Assembly (NCBI RefSeq): GCF_025149945.1
Contig: NZ_JALXVH010000001.1
Span: forward strand, 65,418-129,417
Reading direction: 5' to 3'
Length of the DNA stretch: 64,000 nucleotides
DNA from: Kocuria sp. p3-SID1428
Lineage (GTDB): Bacteria; Actinomycetota; Actinomycetes; Actinomycetales; Micrococcaceae
Shown: positions 28,369 through 37,692 of the stretch, piece by piece
How the letters are laid out: each line of letters starts with the position of its first letter
Position numbering within the stretch: the stretch's first letter is position 1
The notes under the pieces: generated by a model
The model's input: only the letters and a program-made list of their open reading frames with translations
What the model was told of the DNA's origin: nothing
The model's database searches: none
Made by a program: the position numbers and the translations under genes

Positions 28369-28374
28369 AGCCTA
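28369..28374 (-). promoter_or_regulatory. candidate -10 box for the FAD-linked oxidase
   Basis: TAGGCT on the minus strand, about 70 nt upstream of the ATG at 28299. This hexamer recurs at several genes of the window. Confidence 0.4.
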
Positions 28375-28475
28375 GGTCCACCCGGTCGACGCATGGGCGA
28401 GACGTGGTTGCGGCAGCCGGTCATGCCAATGGTGGAGGCTCAGACGACTCAGAGGCCACGGCACCCGGCGAGGCC

Positions 28476-28481
28476 TAGGCT
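28476..28481 (+). promoter_or_regulatory. -10 box of a leaderless promoter for the P-loop gene
   Basis: TAGGCT followed by 7 nt and GTG 28489. The ATG at 28483 would lie upstream of the inferred transcription start, so GTG 28489 is preferred. Confidence 0.5.
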
Positions 28482-28488
28482 GATGTGC

Positions 28489-29052
28489 GTGCTCACCGCA
28501 GATGACCCCCTCACCTGGATGCCCCAGAGGATCACCGTGGCCGGCGGCAGCGGGACCGGAAAGACCACGCTCTGCAACCGGATCGCAGAGCTGATGGGGT
28601 ACCCGCGGGTGGAGATCGACAGCCTGCACCACGGTCCCGAGTGGACACGCCGCGAGTCGTTCGTCGCCGACGTCGAACGGTTCATCTCAGGACCCCAGTG
28701 GGTCATCGAGCTGCAATACCAGGAGGTACAGCCCCTGATCCTGGAGCGCGCAGACACCCTGTTCTGGCTGGACTACCCCACCTCGGTGCAGATGGCTCGG
28801 CTGGTGCGGCGCACCCTGAGCAGACGCCTGCTGCGGCAGGAACTGTGGAACGGGAATGAGGAGCCCCCTCTGCGTACGTTCTTCACCGATGAGGACCACA
28901 TCATTCGGTGGGGCTGGCGAACCAGGAACAAGCTCAAGCGGGTCATTCCCACGTTGGACGACCGCTGCCCCTCTTTCACCACCGTGCGTCTGAGCCATCC
29001 CCGGGAAGCCAGACGGTGCCTCAGGGCCCTCGACGAGGGCACCAGACGATGA
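28489..29052 (+). CDS. P-loop kinase-like protein (topology modulation / adenylate kinase-like)
   Basis: A 187-residue P-loop NTPase with Walker A AGGSGTGKTT (about 18-27). Next is an adenylate-kinase-like substrate stretch (IDSLHHGPEW) and FWLDYPTSVQMARLVRRTLSRR, which resembles the lid of FlaR/topology-modulation proteins. These are usually annotated as putative adenylate kinases; the true substrate is unknown. The start is chosen as GTG 28489 on the leaderless-promoter argument. Base composition looks lower in GC than the neighbouring housekeeping genes. It stands alone, with the next gene convergent. Confidence 0.75.
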   Translation: MLTADDPLTWMPQRITVAGGSGTGKTTLCNRIAELMGYPRVEIDSLHHGPEWTRRESFVADVERFISGPQWVIELQYQEVQPLILERADTLFWLDYPTSVQMARLVRRTLSRRLLRQELWNGNEEPPLRTFFTDEDHIIRWGWRTRNKLKRVIPTLDDRCPSFTTVRLSHPREARRCLRALDEGTRR

Positions 29053-29198
29053 AGGAGCTGACGGCGAGGCTCGGATACTGCATCGACGACCGGTGCATGC
29101 ATCAAGCAGCGAGTTCGCCTTCGGCTGGACCTGGACAGAGGATGCGCCCGTGAGGTTTACTGAACGCAGCTCCCCTCCTGCGGGTGGGTGAGAAGTAG

Positions 29199-29232
29199 AG
29201 GCCAGGATCCCCGCTCTGACGGGACCTGGCCT
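29199..29232. terminator. hairpin between convergent genes
   Basis: AGGCCAGG (29199-29206) pairs with CCTGGCCT (29225-29232), and CCCCG with CGGG inside. It lies 17 nt past the DUF3800-like stop (minus strand) and about 150 nt past the P-loop gene. It may serve both. No T-run. Confidence 0.55.
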
Positions 29233-29248
29233 TCGCGCTGTCCATTGT

Positions 29249-29839
29249 CTACTGCAACACGATGCGCATGATCTGGACGGCTCCCTGAAAATGGTCGAGC
29301 CATCTCCTGTCGCCCGTCTCGGCATCACCGACCGCCCCCAAGACCTGATCGGGGACCCACAGCATCGGTTCGATCGAGGGCAACTCGATCTCCACCCTGA
29401 TGCCCGCAGGGATCGCTCTCTGGCCTCGTAGGCGCAGGATCAGGTCCATGTCGCGCTTGTTGAGCGACGGAGTCCTTGCCTCCAGGTGCACGAGACTGAC
29501 ATTTCGCTGGCCCAGCTCCCAGAGCAGACGCTTGAGGCACTCCGCTCTCGCTCGTTCCTGCTTGCGGAGATTCAGCGGAGTCGCCATGACCACGAGATGC
29601 TCGCCTTCGGCAGAGGCCACCACTGCCGTGACTTCAGTCTTCTTCCGTGGGCTCAGCTCATGCCAGTGAAGCTTCGGAGCCCCTTTCGGGAGGACGGTCC
29701 GCAGCTGGTGTCTCGTCCCGGGGCAGCGAGCCGGCTCGGAGACGACTGCACCGAGCAGATACATGGGATCAGGCACAGCGTGCTGTCGCATGCTCTCGTC
29801 CACCCAGGCATGAAGCTCGGGATGGTCCGAATTCTGCAT
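29249..29839 (-). CDS. DUF3800-like protein
   Basis: A 196-residue soluble protein. The opening HAWVDESMRQH, the YLLGAVVSEP strand and the later LWVPDQVLGAVGDAETG follow the layout of DUF3800 proteins, which have an RNase H-like fold. Acidic residues Asp14, Glu120 and Asp164 fall where such a fold would place metal ligands; this is inference. DUF3800 genes are often found in mobile or defence contexts. The gene has visibly lower GC and less biased codon use than its neighbours, suggesting acquisition. No partner gene is adjacent. Confidence 0.6.
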   Translation of the reverse strand: MQNSDHPELHAWVDESMRQHAVPDPMYLLGAVVSEPARCPGTRHQLRTVLPKGAPKLHWHELSPRKKTEVTAVVASAEGEHLVVMATPLNLRKQERARAECLKRLLWELGQRNVSLVHLEARTPSLNKRDMDLILRLRGQRAIPAGIRVEIELPSIEPMLWVPDQVLGAVGDAETGDRRWLDHFQGAVQIMRIVLQ

Positions 29840-29971
29840 TCGGGTCTCCTCTCAGACCCCATGACGCTGTCGCCAAAAGGCCCAGCTCGAGGGTGGCTCC
29901 AGCAGACACGAGAGGTCAGACGACACAAGCGGACCGGATTGCAGGCCACCGCAGAGCCCTGATCTTGTGGC

Positions 29972-31183
29972 TCAGCTGCTCCCGGCTGTGCTGCCAGCCG
30001 AGACCGAGGCCGCACGGCGCCGGAGCATCAGGAACGCGGCCAGCGCGATGGATGCGCACACGGCCATCGTGCACGCCATCGGGCGAGCGTCGGTCTCGCC
30101 GGCCATGCCCACGATCGGGGAGACGAGCGCGCCCATGCCGAACTGCAGCGCCCCCATCAGCGCCGAGCCGGTCCCGGAGGTCTCGGGCGCGGCCTGCATG
30201 GTCACCGCCGAGGCGTTGCCCAGGATGAAGCCCATGGCGGTCGTGGCGCAGAAGAGCAGCGCCAGGGTCGGCACCGTGGGCAGCCCGATCAGCACGACGA
30301 CGACCAGCGCCAGCGCCACCGCCGTGAGCGCGAACAGAGCGGTGCCCAGGGTGCGCTGGACGTGCACGCGTCCGGCCAACCGGATCGAGATCAGGCTGCC
30401 GGAGGTCATACCCAGGGCGTTGAGCCCGAACAGCAGCGAGTACGCCAGCGTGGGCAGGCCCAGGATGGACTGGATGACGAACGGCGAGGCCGAGACGTAA
30501 GCGAACAGCGTGGCGAAGGACATAGCCGAGACGACCACGCCGCCCGCGTAGACCGGCGTGCGCAGCACCGCGTCGATGTTGGATGCCATGCGCCGCAGGC
30601 CGCCCTCCTGGCGCCGCGCGTCGGGCAGGGACTCCGGGACGACGGTCAGGATGCCGACGACCATCACGGCCACGATCGCGGTGATCACCCAGAAGATGCC
30701 TCGCCAGTCGGCGACCTGCAGAATGGCGCCGCCCATCATGGGCGCGATCACCGGCATCACGCCGCCGATGATCATCATGATGTTCATCAGCCGCACGGTC
30801 ATGGCTCCACGGGTGAGGTCGGTGATGATCGCCCGGGCTATCACCACTCCGGCCGCACCGCTGAAGCCCTGCACGAATCGTGCCGCGATCAGCACCTCGA
30901 TGCTCGGTGCCAGCGCGCACACGATCCCGGCCAGCAGGCACACGACCGTGCCGATCAGCAGCGGGCCGCGCCGCCCGAGAGCGTCGGACATCGGCCCGAT
31001 GATCAGCTGGCCCAGGCCGAGCCCGATCATGAAGGTGGTCAGCGTGAGCTGGACCGCCGAGCCCGTGGTGGTCAGCTCCCGGGTCATCTCCGGGAACGAC
31101 GGCAGGTAGACGTCGGTGGCCAGCGGCGAGACCGCCGACAGCAGCGCCAGCACCACGATCAGCACGGCGGCGGGTCGCTGCAT
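29972..31183 (-). CDS. MFS drug exporter, Bcr/CflA type
   Basis: Twelve-TM drug:proton antiporter of the DHA1 group, 403 residues. TM1 ends in the Bcr/CflA signature SPLATDVYLPSFPEM. Motif A appears as GPMSDALGRRGPLLIG between TM2 and TM3, and motif C-like Gly/Pro repeats lie in TM5 (GGVMPVIAPMMGG). The start is taken as ATG 31183, which gives the usual N-terminus (MQRPAAVLIVVLALL). A TTG 12 nt upstream is also in frame, and neither has a well-placed ribosome-binding site. It follows the HIT gene by about two dozen nt, probably as the last gene of thrS-HIT-MFS. Confidence 0.88.
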   Translation of the reverse strand: MQRPAAVLIVVLALLSAVSPLATDVYLPSFPEMTRELTTTGSAVQLTLTTFMIGLGLGQLIIGPMSDALGRRGPLLIGTVVCLLAGIVCALAPSIEVLIAARFVQGFSGAAGVVIARAIITDLTRGAMTVRLMNIMMIIGGVMPVIAPMMGGAILQVADWRGIFWVITAIVAVMVVGILTVVPESLPDARRQEGGLRRMASNIDAVLRTPVYAGGVVVSAMSFATLFAYVSASPFVIQSILGLPTLAYSLLFGLNALGMTSGSLISIRLAGRVHVQRTLGTALFALTAVALALVVVVLIGLPTVPTLALLFCATTAMGFILGNASAVTMQAAPETSGTGSALMGALQFGMGALVSPIVGMAGETDARPMACTMAVCASIALAAFLMLRRRAASVSAGSTAGSS

Positions 31184-31206
31184 CGCCGCGCGCAAAGCGG
31201 GGGTGA

Positions 31207-31863
31207 TCAGCCCTCCTCGGAGTGCTCGGCCGGATCCTCAGCTCCCGCGCCCGAGGCCTCCGGTGCCGGCTCCGACCCGGACCCCGGCCCCGGCCAGTGC
31301 TCCCGGATGTCGGTCCAGGTCCCGCCCAGGGTGTCCATGATCGCCTTGGTGTGGGCGGTCACCGGCAAAAAGTTGGAGTCGCCGATCCACCGCGGCACCA
31401 CGTGCATGTGCAGGTGATCCGACAGGGACCCGCCAGCGGCCTGGCCCAGGTTCAGCCCCGTGTTGAAGGCGTTCGGGTGGGAGGCCTCGCCCACTGCCAC
31501 GACGGCGTCGCGGGTCAGGCGCATGAGCTCGGTGAGCTCATCGTCCGACAGATCAGTCAGCTCGGCCACGTGACGGTACGGGCACACCAGCAGGTGGCCC
31601 GGGTTGTAGGGGAACAGGTTGAGGATCACGAAGCAGTGCTCGCCGCGGAAGACGATCAGGGATTCGTCGTCCCGGCGCTCGGGTCCCGTGCAGAACGGGC
31701 AGCCCGGCTCCGTCTCGACCGAGGTGTCTTCGCTGCGCACGTAGGCCAGCCGGTGCGGGGTCCACAGGCGCTGGAACGAATCCGGCACCCCGGGGATCTC
31801 GAAGTCGTCCTGGCGCACCCAGTGGTGCTGGCCGACGCGCGCGTCCTGCTCCCCCGTGCTCAT
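31207..31863 (-). CDS. HIT-family nucleotide hydrolase/transferase
   Basis: Histidine-triad protein of 218 residues, of the group annotated as AP4A phosphorylase-like. The triad HLHMHVV (His150, His152, His154) is intact, and CPFC (55-58) could bind zinc with a downstream His. Its N-terminus is longer than in simple Hint proteins, and the C-terminal 30 residues are Gly/Pro/Glu-rich. The ATG overlaps the thrS stop (ATGA). HIT next to thrS is a conserved actinobacterial pairing. AP4A is a known side product of tRNA synthetases, which makes the pairing functionally reasonable. Confidence 0.92.
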   Translation of the reverse strand: MSTGEQDARVGQHHWVRQDDFEIPGVPDSFQRLWTPHRLAYVRSEDTSVETEPGCPFCTGPERRDDESLIVFRGEHCFVILNLFPYNPGHLLVCPYRHVAELTDLSDDELTELMRLTRDAVVAVGEASHPNAFNTGLNLGQAAGGSLSDHLHMHVVPRWIGDSNFLPVTAHTKAIMDTLGGTWTDIREHWPGPGSGSEPAPEASGAGAEDPAEHSEEG

Positions 31864-34019
31864 GACTGCGTGCCCTGCGACCTCGTCGCATCGGCGTCCA
31901 CACCCGGGGCCTGCCCGACCGTCTCATCGCCTGCGGCCGCCGAGGGGACGGGATCGTCGTTGACGCGATTCGACACGTGCGCGGCGATCCGCGCGACGGC
32001 CTCCTCGACCGGCACCCCGTTCTCCTGGGAGCCGTCGCGGAAGCGGAAGGAGACGGCACCGGCATCGGCGTCGTCGCCGCCGGCGATCAGCACGAACGGC
32101 ACCTTGTCCTTGGACGCGGTGCGGATCTTCTTGGGGAATCGGTCCGAGGAGGAGTCGAGCTCGGCGCGCACACCGGCGGTGCGCAGCTTCGCCACGACCT
32201 CGCCCAGGTAGTCGTCGAAGGCCTCAGCCACCGGGATGGCGCGGACCTGCTCGGGCGCCAGCCACGCCGGGAATGCGCCGGCGTAGTGCTCGGTGAGCAC
32301 ACCGAAGAAGCGCTCGATCGAGCCGAACAGTGCCCGGTGGATCATGACGGGGCGCTGGCGGGAGCCGTCGGCGGCCGCGTACTCGAGGTCGAAGCGCTCC
32401 GGCATGAAGAAGTCCAGCTGGATCGTGGACATCTGCCAGGTGCGCCCGATTGCGTCGCGGGCCTGGACCGAGATCTTGGGGCCGTAGAAGGCGGCGCCCT
32501 CCGGGTCCGGCACGAGCTCCAGACCCGATGCGGTGGCGACCTCCTCGAGGGTCGAGGTGGCCTCCTCCCAGGTGGAGTCGTCGCCGATGGACTTCTGCGG
32601 ATCGCGCGTGGACAGCTCCAGGTAGAAGTCGTCCAGCCCGTAGGCCCGCAGCAGGTCCAGCACGAAGTCCAGCGTGGTGGCGATCTCCTGGCGCATCTGC
32701 TCGCGCGTGCAGTAGATGTGGGCGTCGTCCTGCGTGAAGCCGCGGGCGCGGGTCAGGCCGTGGATCACCCCGGACTTCTCATTGCGGTACACCGTGCCGA
32801 ACTCGAACAGCCGCAGCGGGAGGTCGCGGTAGGACCGGCCCCGCTGGCGGAAGATCAGGTTGTGCATGGGGCAGTTCATGGGCTTGAGGTAGTAGTCCTG
32901 GCCCTGCTTGGTGATGTTGCCCGCGGCGTCGCGCTCCTCGTCCATCTGCATGGGCGGGAACATGCCGTCCTTGTAGAAGCCCAGGTGCCCGGAGATCTCG
33001 AACAGCGAGGACTTGGTGATGTGCGGCGTGCTCACGAAGGAGTAGCCGTTCTTGACGTGCTGCTCGCGCGAGAGGTTCTCCATCTCCATGCGGATCAGAC
33101 CGCCCTTGGGGTGGAACACCGCCAGTCCGGAGCCGATCTCGTCGGGGAAGGAGAACAGGTCCAGCTCGGAGCCCAGCTTGCGGTGATCGCGCCGCTCGGC
33201 CTCGGCGAGCCGGTCCTTGTACTCCTTGAGCTCGTCCTTGGTGGGCCAGGCCGTGCCGTAGATGCGCTGCAGCTGCTTGTTCTTCTCCGAGCCGCGCCAG
33301 TAAGCGGCCGCCGAGCGCATGAGCGCGAAGCCGTTGCCGATCAGCTTGGTGTCCGGCAGGTGCGGGCCGCGGCACAGGTCCTTCCAGACCGTCTCCCCGG
33401 ACTTGCGATCGACGTTGTCGTAGATCGTCAGCTCGCCGGCGGAGACCTCCTGCGAGGCGCCCTCCGTGGCCGCGACCTCCGCGCCGGAGCCGGGACCCTG
33501 GGCCAGACCGATCAGCTCGAGCTTGTAGGGCTCATCGGCCATCTCGGCGACGGCCTCATCGTGGGTGACGCTGCGGCGGCGGAAGCTCTGCGTGGAGTTC
33601 ACGATCTTGAGCATGCGCTTCTCCAGCGCCTTGAGGTCCTCCGGGGTGAAGGCCTCGTCGACGTCGAAGTCGAAGTAGAACCCGTCCGTAATGTACGGGC
33701 CGATGCCGAGCTTGGCCTCCTGCTTGAGCTGCTGGACCGCCTGGGCCATGACGTGGGCGGTGGAATGGCGCAGGACCTCCAGGCCCTCAGGATCCGAGAT
33801 CAGCACGCGCTCGATGGACTGGCCCTCGGCCAGGGGCGTGGCCAGATCCCGCAAGGTGCCGTCGATCCGGGCCACGACGACCTCGCGCTGGCCCTGGTAC
33901 AGGTCGGCTGCGGTACTGCCCGTGGGGACCTGCTGCCGCTGGCCGTCGACGATGACGCTCAGGGTCTGATCATCGGCGCCGTTGTGCGCGGAGGGGTTCT
34001 GGGACACGGACTCGCTCAT
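31860..34019 (-). CDS. thrS: threonyl-tRNA synthetase
   Basis: Charges tRNA-Thr. The 719 residues comprise the TGS domain (about 18-80), the second additional (editing) domain, a class II core and the anticodon-binding domain. The core has the zinc Cys in [11 protein letters not shown] and motif 2 in [28 protein letters not shown]. Motif 3 lies in [17 protein letters not shown], and the anticodon domain opens near [11 protein letters not shown] short Gly/Ser/Glu-rich insertion occurs in the editing region, and a disordered tail extends the C-terminus by about 40 residues. A TAGCAT box lies about 60 nt before the start. Confidence 0.96.
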   Translation of the reverse strand: MSESVSQNPSAHNGADDQTLSVIVDGQRQQVPTGSTAADLYQGQREVVVARIDGTLRDLATPLAEGQSIERVLISDPEGLEVLRHSTAHVMAQAVQQLKQEAKLGIGPYITDGFYFDFDVDEAFTPEDLKALEKRMLKIVNSTQSFRRRSVTHDEAVAEMADEPYKLELIGLAQGPGSGAEVAATEGASQEVSAGELTIYDNVDRKSGETVWKDLCRGPHLPDTKLIGNGFALMRSAAAYWRGSEKNKQLQRIYGTAWPTKDELKEYKDRLAEAERRDHRKLGSELDLFSFPDEIGSGLAVFHPKGGLIRMEMENLSREQHVKNGYSFVSTPHITKSSLFEISGHLGFYKDGMFPPMQMDEERDAAGNITKQGQDYYLKPMNCPMHNLIFRQRGRSYRDLPLRLFEFGTVYRNEKSGVIHGLTRARGFTQDDAHIYCTREQMRQEIATTLDFVLDLLRAYGLDDFYLELSTRDPQKSIGDDSTWEEATSTLEEVATASGLELVPDPEGAAFYGPKISVQARDAIGRTWQMSTIQLDFFMPERFDLEYAAADGSRQRPVMIHRALFGSIERFFGVLTEHYAGAFPAWLAPEQVRAIPVAEAFDDYLGEVVAKLRTAGVRAELDSSSDRFPKKIRTASKDKVPFVLIAGGDDADAGAVSFRFRDGSQENGVPVEEAVARIAAHVSNRVNDDPVPSAAAGDETVGQAPGVDADATRSQGTQS

Positions 34020-34200
34020 GAGCTGCTGCAGCCTTTCGGTTCGGGGGACGCGGCCGTACAGGGGCCGCGTGACCTGGCCATGCTACCGGCGCGGTGCGAC
34101 GCCGCAGTGCCGAGGCAGCCGGGGTGCCCTGCGGCGGACGCGGCTAATGTGGCCAGTGCCCCGCACCCAGATCCGCAGCCGATCGGAGACCCGTTCCGTC

Positions 34201-35574
34201 ATGCCCCAGCCGCCCTCCTGGACCGACGACTCCGAGGACCCCGACGACCGCGACAAGGCCCTGCAGGACCGAGGCGACGACGGACCCGCCGAGCCCAGCT
34301 CCTACAACCAGCCGGTGACAGGGCAGATCCCGCGCCTCGAGGTGCCGGAGCCGAGGCGTCGCAGAGATCCGGCCCAGCCGATCCTCTCGAAGCAGTTCGT
34401 GCTGCTGTGGCTGATCCAGTTCCTGGTCTCCATACAGTTCTACCTAGTGACCACGATCTCGGCGGTCTACGCGATGGAGCGGTTCGGGGCCGGAGAGTCC
34501 GAGGCCGGGCTGACCACCTCTGCGTTCACGATCGGAGCCGTGATCGCCCGGCTGCTCAGCGGCAAGTACATGGAGGTCCTGGGACGCAGGCGCGTGCTGC
34601 TCAGCGCGATGGTGCTCTTCAGCCTGGTCTCGGCTGCCTATCTGCCGGACACGGGCATGTCGGGTCTGCTGGCCGTCCGCTTCGTCAACGGCCTGGCCTT
34701 CGCCGCGATCACCACGATCGCCCCGGCGGCGGTGCAGTCCGTGATCCCCTCACGGCGCCGCGGCGAGGCCACCGGCTACTTCGGGATGTCCACGACGCTG
34801 GCCACCGCCCTCGGCCCCGCCCTGGGCGTGATGCTCTCGCGCTCGATCGGCTACGGGAGCCTGTTCCTGCTGGTCACCGTGGTGGCGCTTCTCGCACTGG
34901 GTGTCGTGCTGGTGCTGCGCGTCCCGGAGATCGAGCTGAGCGCCCAGCAGCGCCGGGCGGCCCTGCAATGGAGGCTGTCCTCGATCATCGAGCCGCGAGC
35001 GCTGCCGATCTCCGGGCTGATGTTCTTCATCGGCGTGGCCTACTCCACGATCCTGTCCTTCCTCAACGCCTATGCGATCGAGCTGGACCTGGTGGGTGCG
35101 GCGGCTGCGTTCTTCGTGATCTACGCCGTGGCGATCGTGCTCACGCGCCCGTTCCTGGGGCGGCTGCAGGACCGGCGCGGGGACAACAGCGTGATCCTGC
35201 CGGCGCTCGTGCTCTTCGCCGGGACCCTGTCGCTGCTGGCCTTCGCTGTCTCCGGCTGGATGCTGCTGGTGGCCGGCGCTGCGCTGGGGTGCTCGTTCGG
35301 GGCTCTCATCACCGCTGCGCAGTCCGCCGCCGTGAAGCGGGCGCCGATCGCGCGCGTGGGGCTGACCACCGCGACCTTCTTCCTGTGCATGGATCTGGGC
35401 GCCACCGTCGGCCCCGCGGTCCTGGGCGCAGTCATCCCTGCCCTGGGATACCGGGGCATGTTCCTGTGCGCGGCCGGTGTGGTGCTGGTCTGCCTCGGCT
35501 ACTACTGGCTGGTGCACGGTCGCAGCATCGGACGCCTGCCGCCCCTGCCGACGGGGACGATCGACATCGTGTGA
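34201..35574 (+). CDS. MFS transporter
   Basis: Twelve-TM major facilitator protein, 457 residues, with a long acidic cytoplasmic N-terminus (about 60 residues). Motif A is degenerate (LSGKYMEVLGRRRVLL), and its repeat is LGRLQDRRGDNSVI. TM5 carries the Gly/Pro pattern of exporters (TTLATALGPALGVML). It is probably a sugar or drug efflux-type carrier, but the substrate is not readable. The start is ATG 34201. A TAATGT box at 34145-34150 would give a leader of about 45 nt. It is divergent from thrS. Confidence 0.85.
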   Translation: MPQPPSWTDDSEDPDDRDKALQDRGDDGPAEPSSYNQPVTGQIPRLEVPEPRRRRDPAQPILSKQFVLLWLIQFLVSIQFYLVTTISAVYAMERFGAGESEAGLTTSAFTIGAVIARLLSGKYMEVLGRRRVLLSAMVLFSLVSAAYLPDTGMSGLLAVRFVNGLAFAAITTIAPAAVQSVIPSRRRGEATGYFGMSTTLATALGPALGVMLSRSIGYGSLFLLVTVVALLALGVVLVLRVPEIELSAQQRRAALQWRLSSIIEPRALPISGLMFFIGVAYSTILSFLNAYAIELDLVGAAAAFFVIYAVAIVLTRPFLGRLQDRRGDNSVILPALVLFAGTLSLLAFAVSGWMLLVAGAALGCSFGALITAAQSAAVKRAPIARVGLTTATFFLCMDLGATVGPAVLGAVIPALGYRGMFLCAAGVVLVCLGYYWLVHGRSIGRLPPLPTGTIDIV

Positions 35575-35604
35575 GCCCCGGCTCGACGATCATCAGCCTG
35601 CTGG

Positions 35605-35610
35605 GATAGT
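35605..35610 (+). promoter_or_regulatory. candidate -10 box for the lipoprotein gene
   Basis: GATAGT followed by 7 nt and an in-frame GTG (35618). This would suit a leaderless start, or a short leader of about 45 nt to ATG 35663. Confidence 0.4.
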
Positions 35611-35662
35611 TTCGATCGTGAACGACCGATCTGCCCGTCTTCGCCCCACGAGGTCCCCCGCC

Positions 35663-36652
35663 ATGCCAGTTCCCGCCCCCCGCTCTGGACTCCGGTCCTT
35701 CCCCGCGACGACGCGCCGCACCCTGCTGCTCGGCACGCCGCTGGCCGTGCTCGCGGGAGTCAGCGCATGCTCCTCCGATCCGAACCGCACTGCCTCGGAC
35801 TCGGACGGCTCGGGCACGACGACACCCTCTGCCAGTCCGTCGCCGACACCCGAGCCCGTAGAGCTGCCCGGCGGCGGGAGGGAGGTCTTCCCGGACCGTC
35901 GAATGGTCGCCCTCTACGGCACCCCGGGGGTGCCGGGGCTGGGCTGCCTGGGCGAGCAGGACCTCCAAGCCTCGATCACCCGCGTGAAGCAGCTGGCGAA
36001 GGAGTACGAGCCGTTCTCCGAACAGCCGATCATCCCGGCCTTCGAGATCATCGCCACCGTGGCCTCCGCCGAGGCCGGCCCCGACGGCGACTACTCCAAT
36101 GAGCTGGATCCGAAGTCCCTGAAGCCGTGGATCGATGCCGCAGGCGAGGCCGGTGTCTATTGCGTGCTGGATCTGCAGCCCGGCTCCACGGACTTCCTGA
36201 CCCAGGCCAAGCGCTACGAGGATCTGCTGCGGCAGCCGCATGTGGGCCTGGCGCTGGATCCCGAGTGGCGGCTGCAGCCCGGTGCTCGGCACATGGTGCA
36301 GGTCGGCTCGGTGGGCGCCGCCGAGGTCAACGAGGTCGCCCAATGGCTGGCGGGCATCGTGCGGGAGGACGACCTGCCGCAGAAGGTGCTGATCCTGCAT
36401 CAGTTCTCCGTCACCATGCTCCCGGACCGCGCGAGCATCGATGCCACCGTGCCGGAGCTGGCCATGGTCATCCACGCCGACGGCCACGGCACCCGCGATC
36501 TGAAGCTGAGCACCTGGGAGACGCTGAAGACGGATCTGCCCCAGGGCATGCGCATGGCGTGGAAGAACTTCTACGACGAGGACACCCCCACCTGGACGCC
36601 CGAGCAGACCTACGACATCGAGCCGAAGCCGTGGTTCGTGTCGTATCAGTGA
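35663..36652 (+). CDS. predicted secreted lipoprotein of unknown function
   Basis: A 329-residue exported protein. The signal region has twin arginines (TTRRTLLLG, Arg18-Arg19), a hydrophobic stretch and a lipobox ending at Cys36 (GVSAC), so Tat export and lipidation are likely. A Ser/Thr/Pro linker follows. The mature domain has alternating beta/alpha blocks (RRMVALYGTPGVPG, VYCVLDLQPGSTDF, HVGLALDPEWRL, QKVLILHQFS) suggestive of a TIM-barrel, glycosidase-like fold. I do not recognise the family by name. ATG 35663 has GAGG 9 nt upstream; GTG 35618 is an alternative start. Confidence 0.7.
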   Translation: MPVPAPRSGLRSFPATTRRTLLLGTPLAVLAGVSACSSDPNRTASDSDGSGTTTPSASPSPTPEPVELPGGGREVFPDRRMVALYGTPGVPGLGCLGEQDLQASITRVKQLAKEYEPFSEQPIIPAFEIIATVASAEAGPDGDYSNELDPKSLKPWIDAAGEAGVYCVLDLQPGSTDFLTQAKRYEDLLRQPHVGLALDPEWRLQPGARHMVQVGSVGAAEVNEVAQWLAGIVREDDLPQKVLILHQFSVTMLPDRASIDATVPELAMVIHADGHGTRDLKLSTWETLKTDLPQGMRMAWKNFYDEDTPTWTPEQTYDIEPKPWFVSYQ

Positions 36653-36963
36653 GGGCGTCGAGCATGCCAGACGCCACTGTCAGGACAGTACTGGCCTGCA
36701 TCAGGCAGGGGAGCACGCCACTCCACGGCAGGCAGGATGCGACATCATCGCCCAGAGTGTCGTCTCGCGTCGGCGCGGGCTCGGCGTGTTGCCCGCATCG
36801 CACCGACACCGCGACTAGGCTCACGGTGACTCCGTTACGCGCAGCGCCATGCAGGACGTGAGCCTAGTCGCGGTGTCGGGCATAAAAGTAACCCCGGCGA
36901 TGTGGCCAACGGCCAGTGATCGTTCCGGGGTCTTCGCGGAAGACTCTACCGCAGGAGAGAGCG
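36653..36963. other. intergenic region with palindrome
   Basis: A 311-nt noncoding stretch between two plus-strand genes. It contains the 77-bp palindromic element (36803-36879) and the ribosome-binding site GGAGAG for the downstream Abi-like gene. Nothing else is recognised. Confidence 0.6.
36803..36879. repeat. 77-bp palindromic element with 23-bp perfect arms
   Basis: Left arm CCGACACCGCGACTAGGCTC (36803-36822) continues with ACG to 36825; its exact complement lies at 36857-36879. The spacer is 31 nt. Each arm contains TAGGCT, the -10-like hexamer seen at other genes of the window, so the element holds two face-to-face -10 candidates. It marks the boundary between the lipoprotein gene and the lower-GC Abi-like gene. 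Confidence 0.75.
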
Positions 36964-37662
36964 ATGTCAACGCCTCATCCACCCGCGCCTCCGTCCCATG
37001 AGTGGGACTACGGCGAGCTGCGCCGACTCCTGACCAATGAGCGGCTCTCCTCCTATTTCGCAGACACTGACGGCAGCAATCAGCGAGCGTTCGAGCTGTA
37101 CGAGTGGAACATGTCTGCTTCTGCATCGGTGCTGGAGCTCACCTCGATGGTCGAAGTGATCATCAGGAATGCCATTGACGCCGCACTTGCGGAATGGGCG
37201 CAGAAGAAGCGCCCAGGAATCAGCTGGTTCGATCTGGCTCCTCTCGATGATCGCGCCAGTTTGGACGTTTCCAAGGCCCGCCAGCGGGCAACCCGCCACG
37301 GCAAAGACGCCGAGATCCACGGCAAAGTGATTGCCGAGCTCAGTCTCGGCTTCTGGCGCTTCCTCGTCGAGTCCAGATACTTGACCTCGCTCTGGGTTCC
37401 AGCGACACACAGGGCCTTCGAGAACGGCCCCAAGGATCTCCGGCAACGGCAGAGAGAGGTCGCCGGGCGGATGAAGAGCCTCACGTTCGTCCGTAATCGC
37501 GCAGCTCACCATGAGCCGATACACCGCAGAAATCTGCAGCGTGATCTGACGTCCGCCCTTGACCTGGCGAAGTGGGTCTCGGCAGATGCGGAAGCGTGGG
37601 TGAACGCGAAATCCACCTTGCGCCGACGCATCCCAGAACATCCTGGTCGGCGGAAGGCCTGA
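36964..37662 (+). CDS. Abi-like HEPN-domain protein
   Basis: A 232-residue all-helical protein resembling the Abi (abortive infection) family. Typical blocks are SVLELTSMVEVIIRNAID, the central ELSLGFWRFLVESRYLTSLW, and VRNRAAHHEPIHRRN. The last contains the HEPN RNase motif R-x4-H (Arg177 to His182). This predicts a metal-independent RNase that could act in phage defence; the activity is inferred. GC is about 57-60% in most lines counted by hand, against well over 70% in the next gene, which suggests horizontal acquisition. GGAGAG lies 4 nt before the ATG. The Pif1-like helicase gene follows after 30 nt on the same strand. Confidence 0.7.
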   Translation: MSTPHPPAPPSHEWDYGELRRLLTNERLSSYFADTDGSNQRAFELYEWNMSASASVLELTSMVEVIIRNAIDAALAEWAQKKRPGISWFDLAPLDDRASLDVSKARQRATRHGKDAEIHGKVIAELSLGFWRFLVESRYLTSLWVPATHRAFENGPKDLRQRQREVAGRMKSLTFVRNRAAHHEPIHRRNLQRDLTSALDLAKWVSADAEAWVNAKSTLRRRIPEHPGRRKA

Positions 37663-37692
37663 TGACCGCCGCGGCATGCTGCAGTTGAGACC

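Noticed and set aside
31977..35609. Very long open frame on the plus strand across thrS and beyond
   Set aside because: It runs antisense to thrS and the HIT gene. Its translation is Gly/Arg/Val/His-rich without any domain, as expected from the codon bias of a high-GC gene read backwards.
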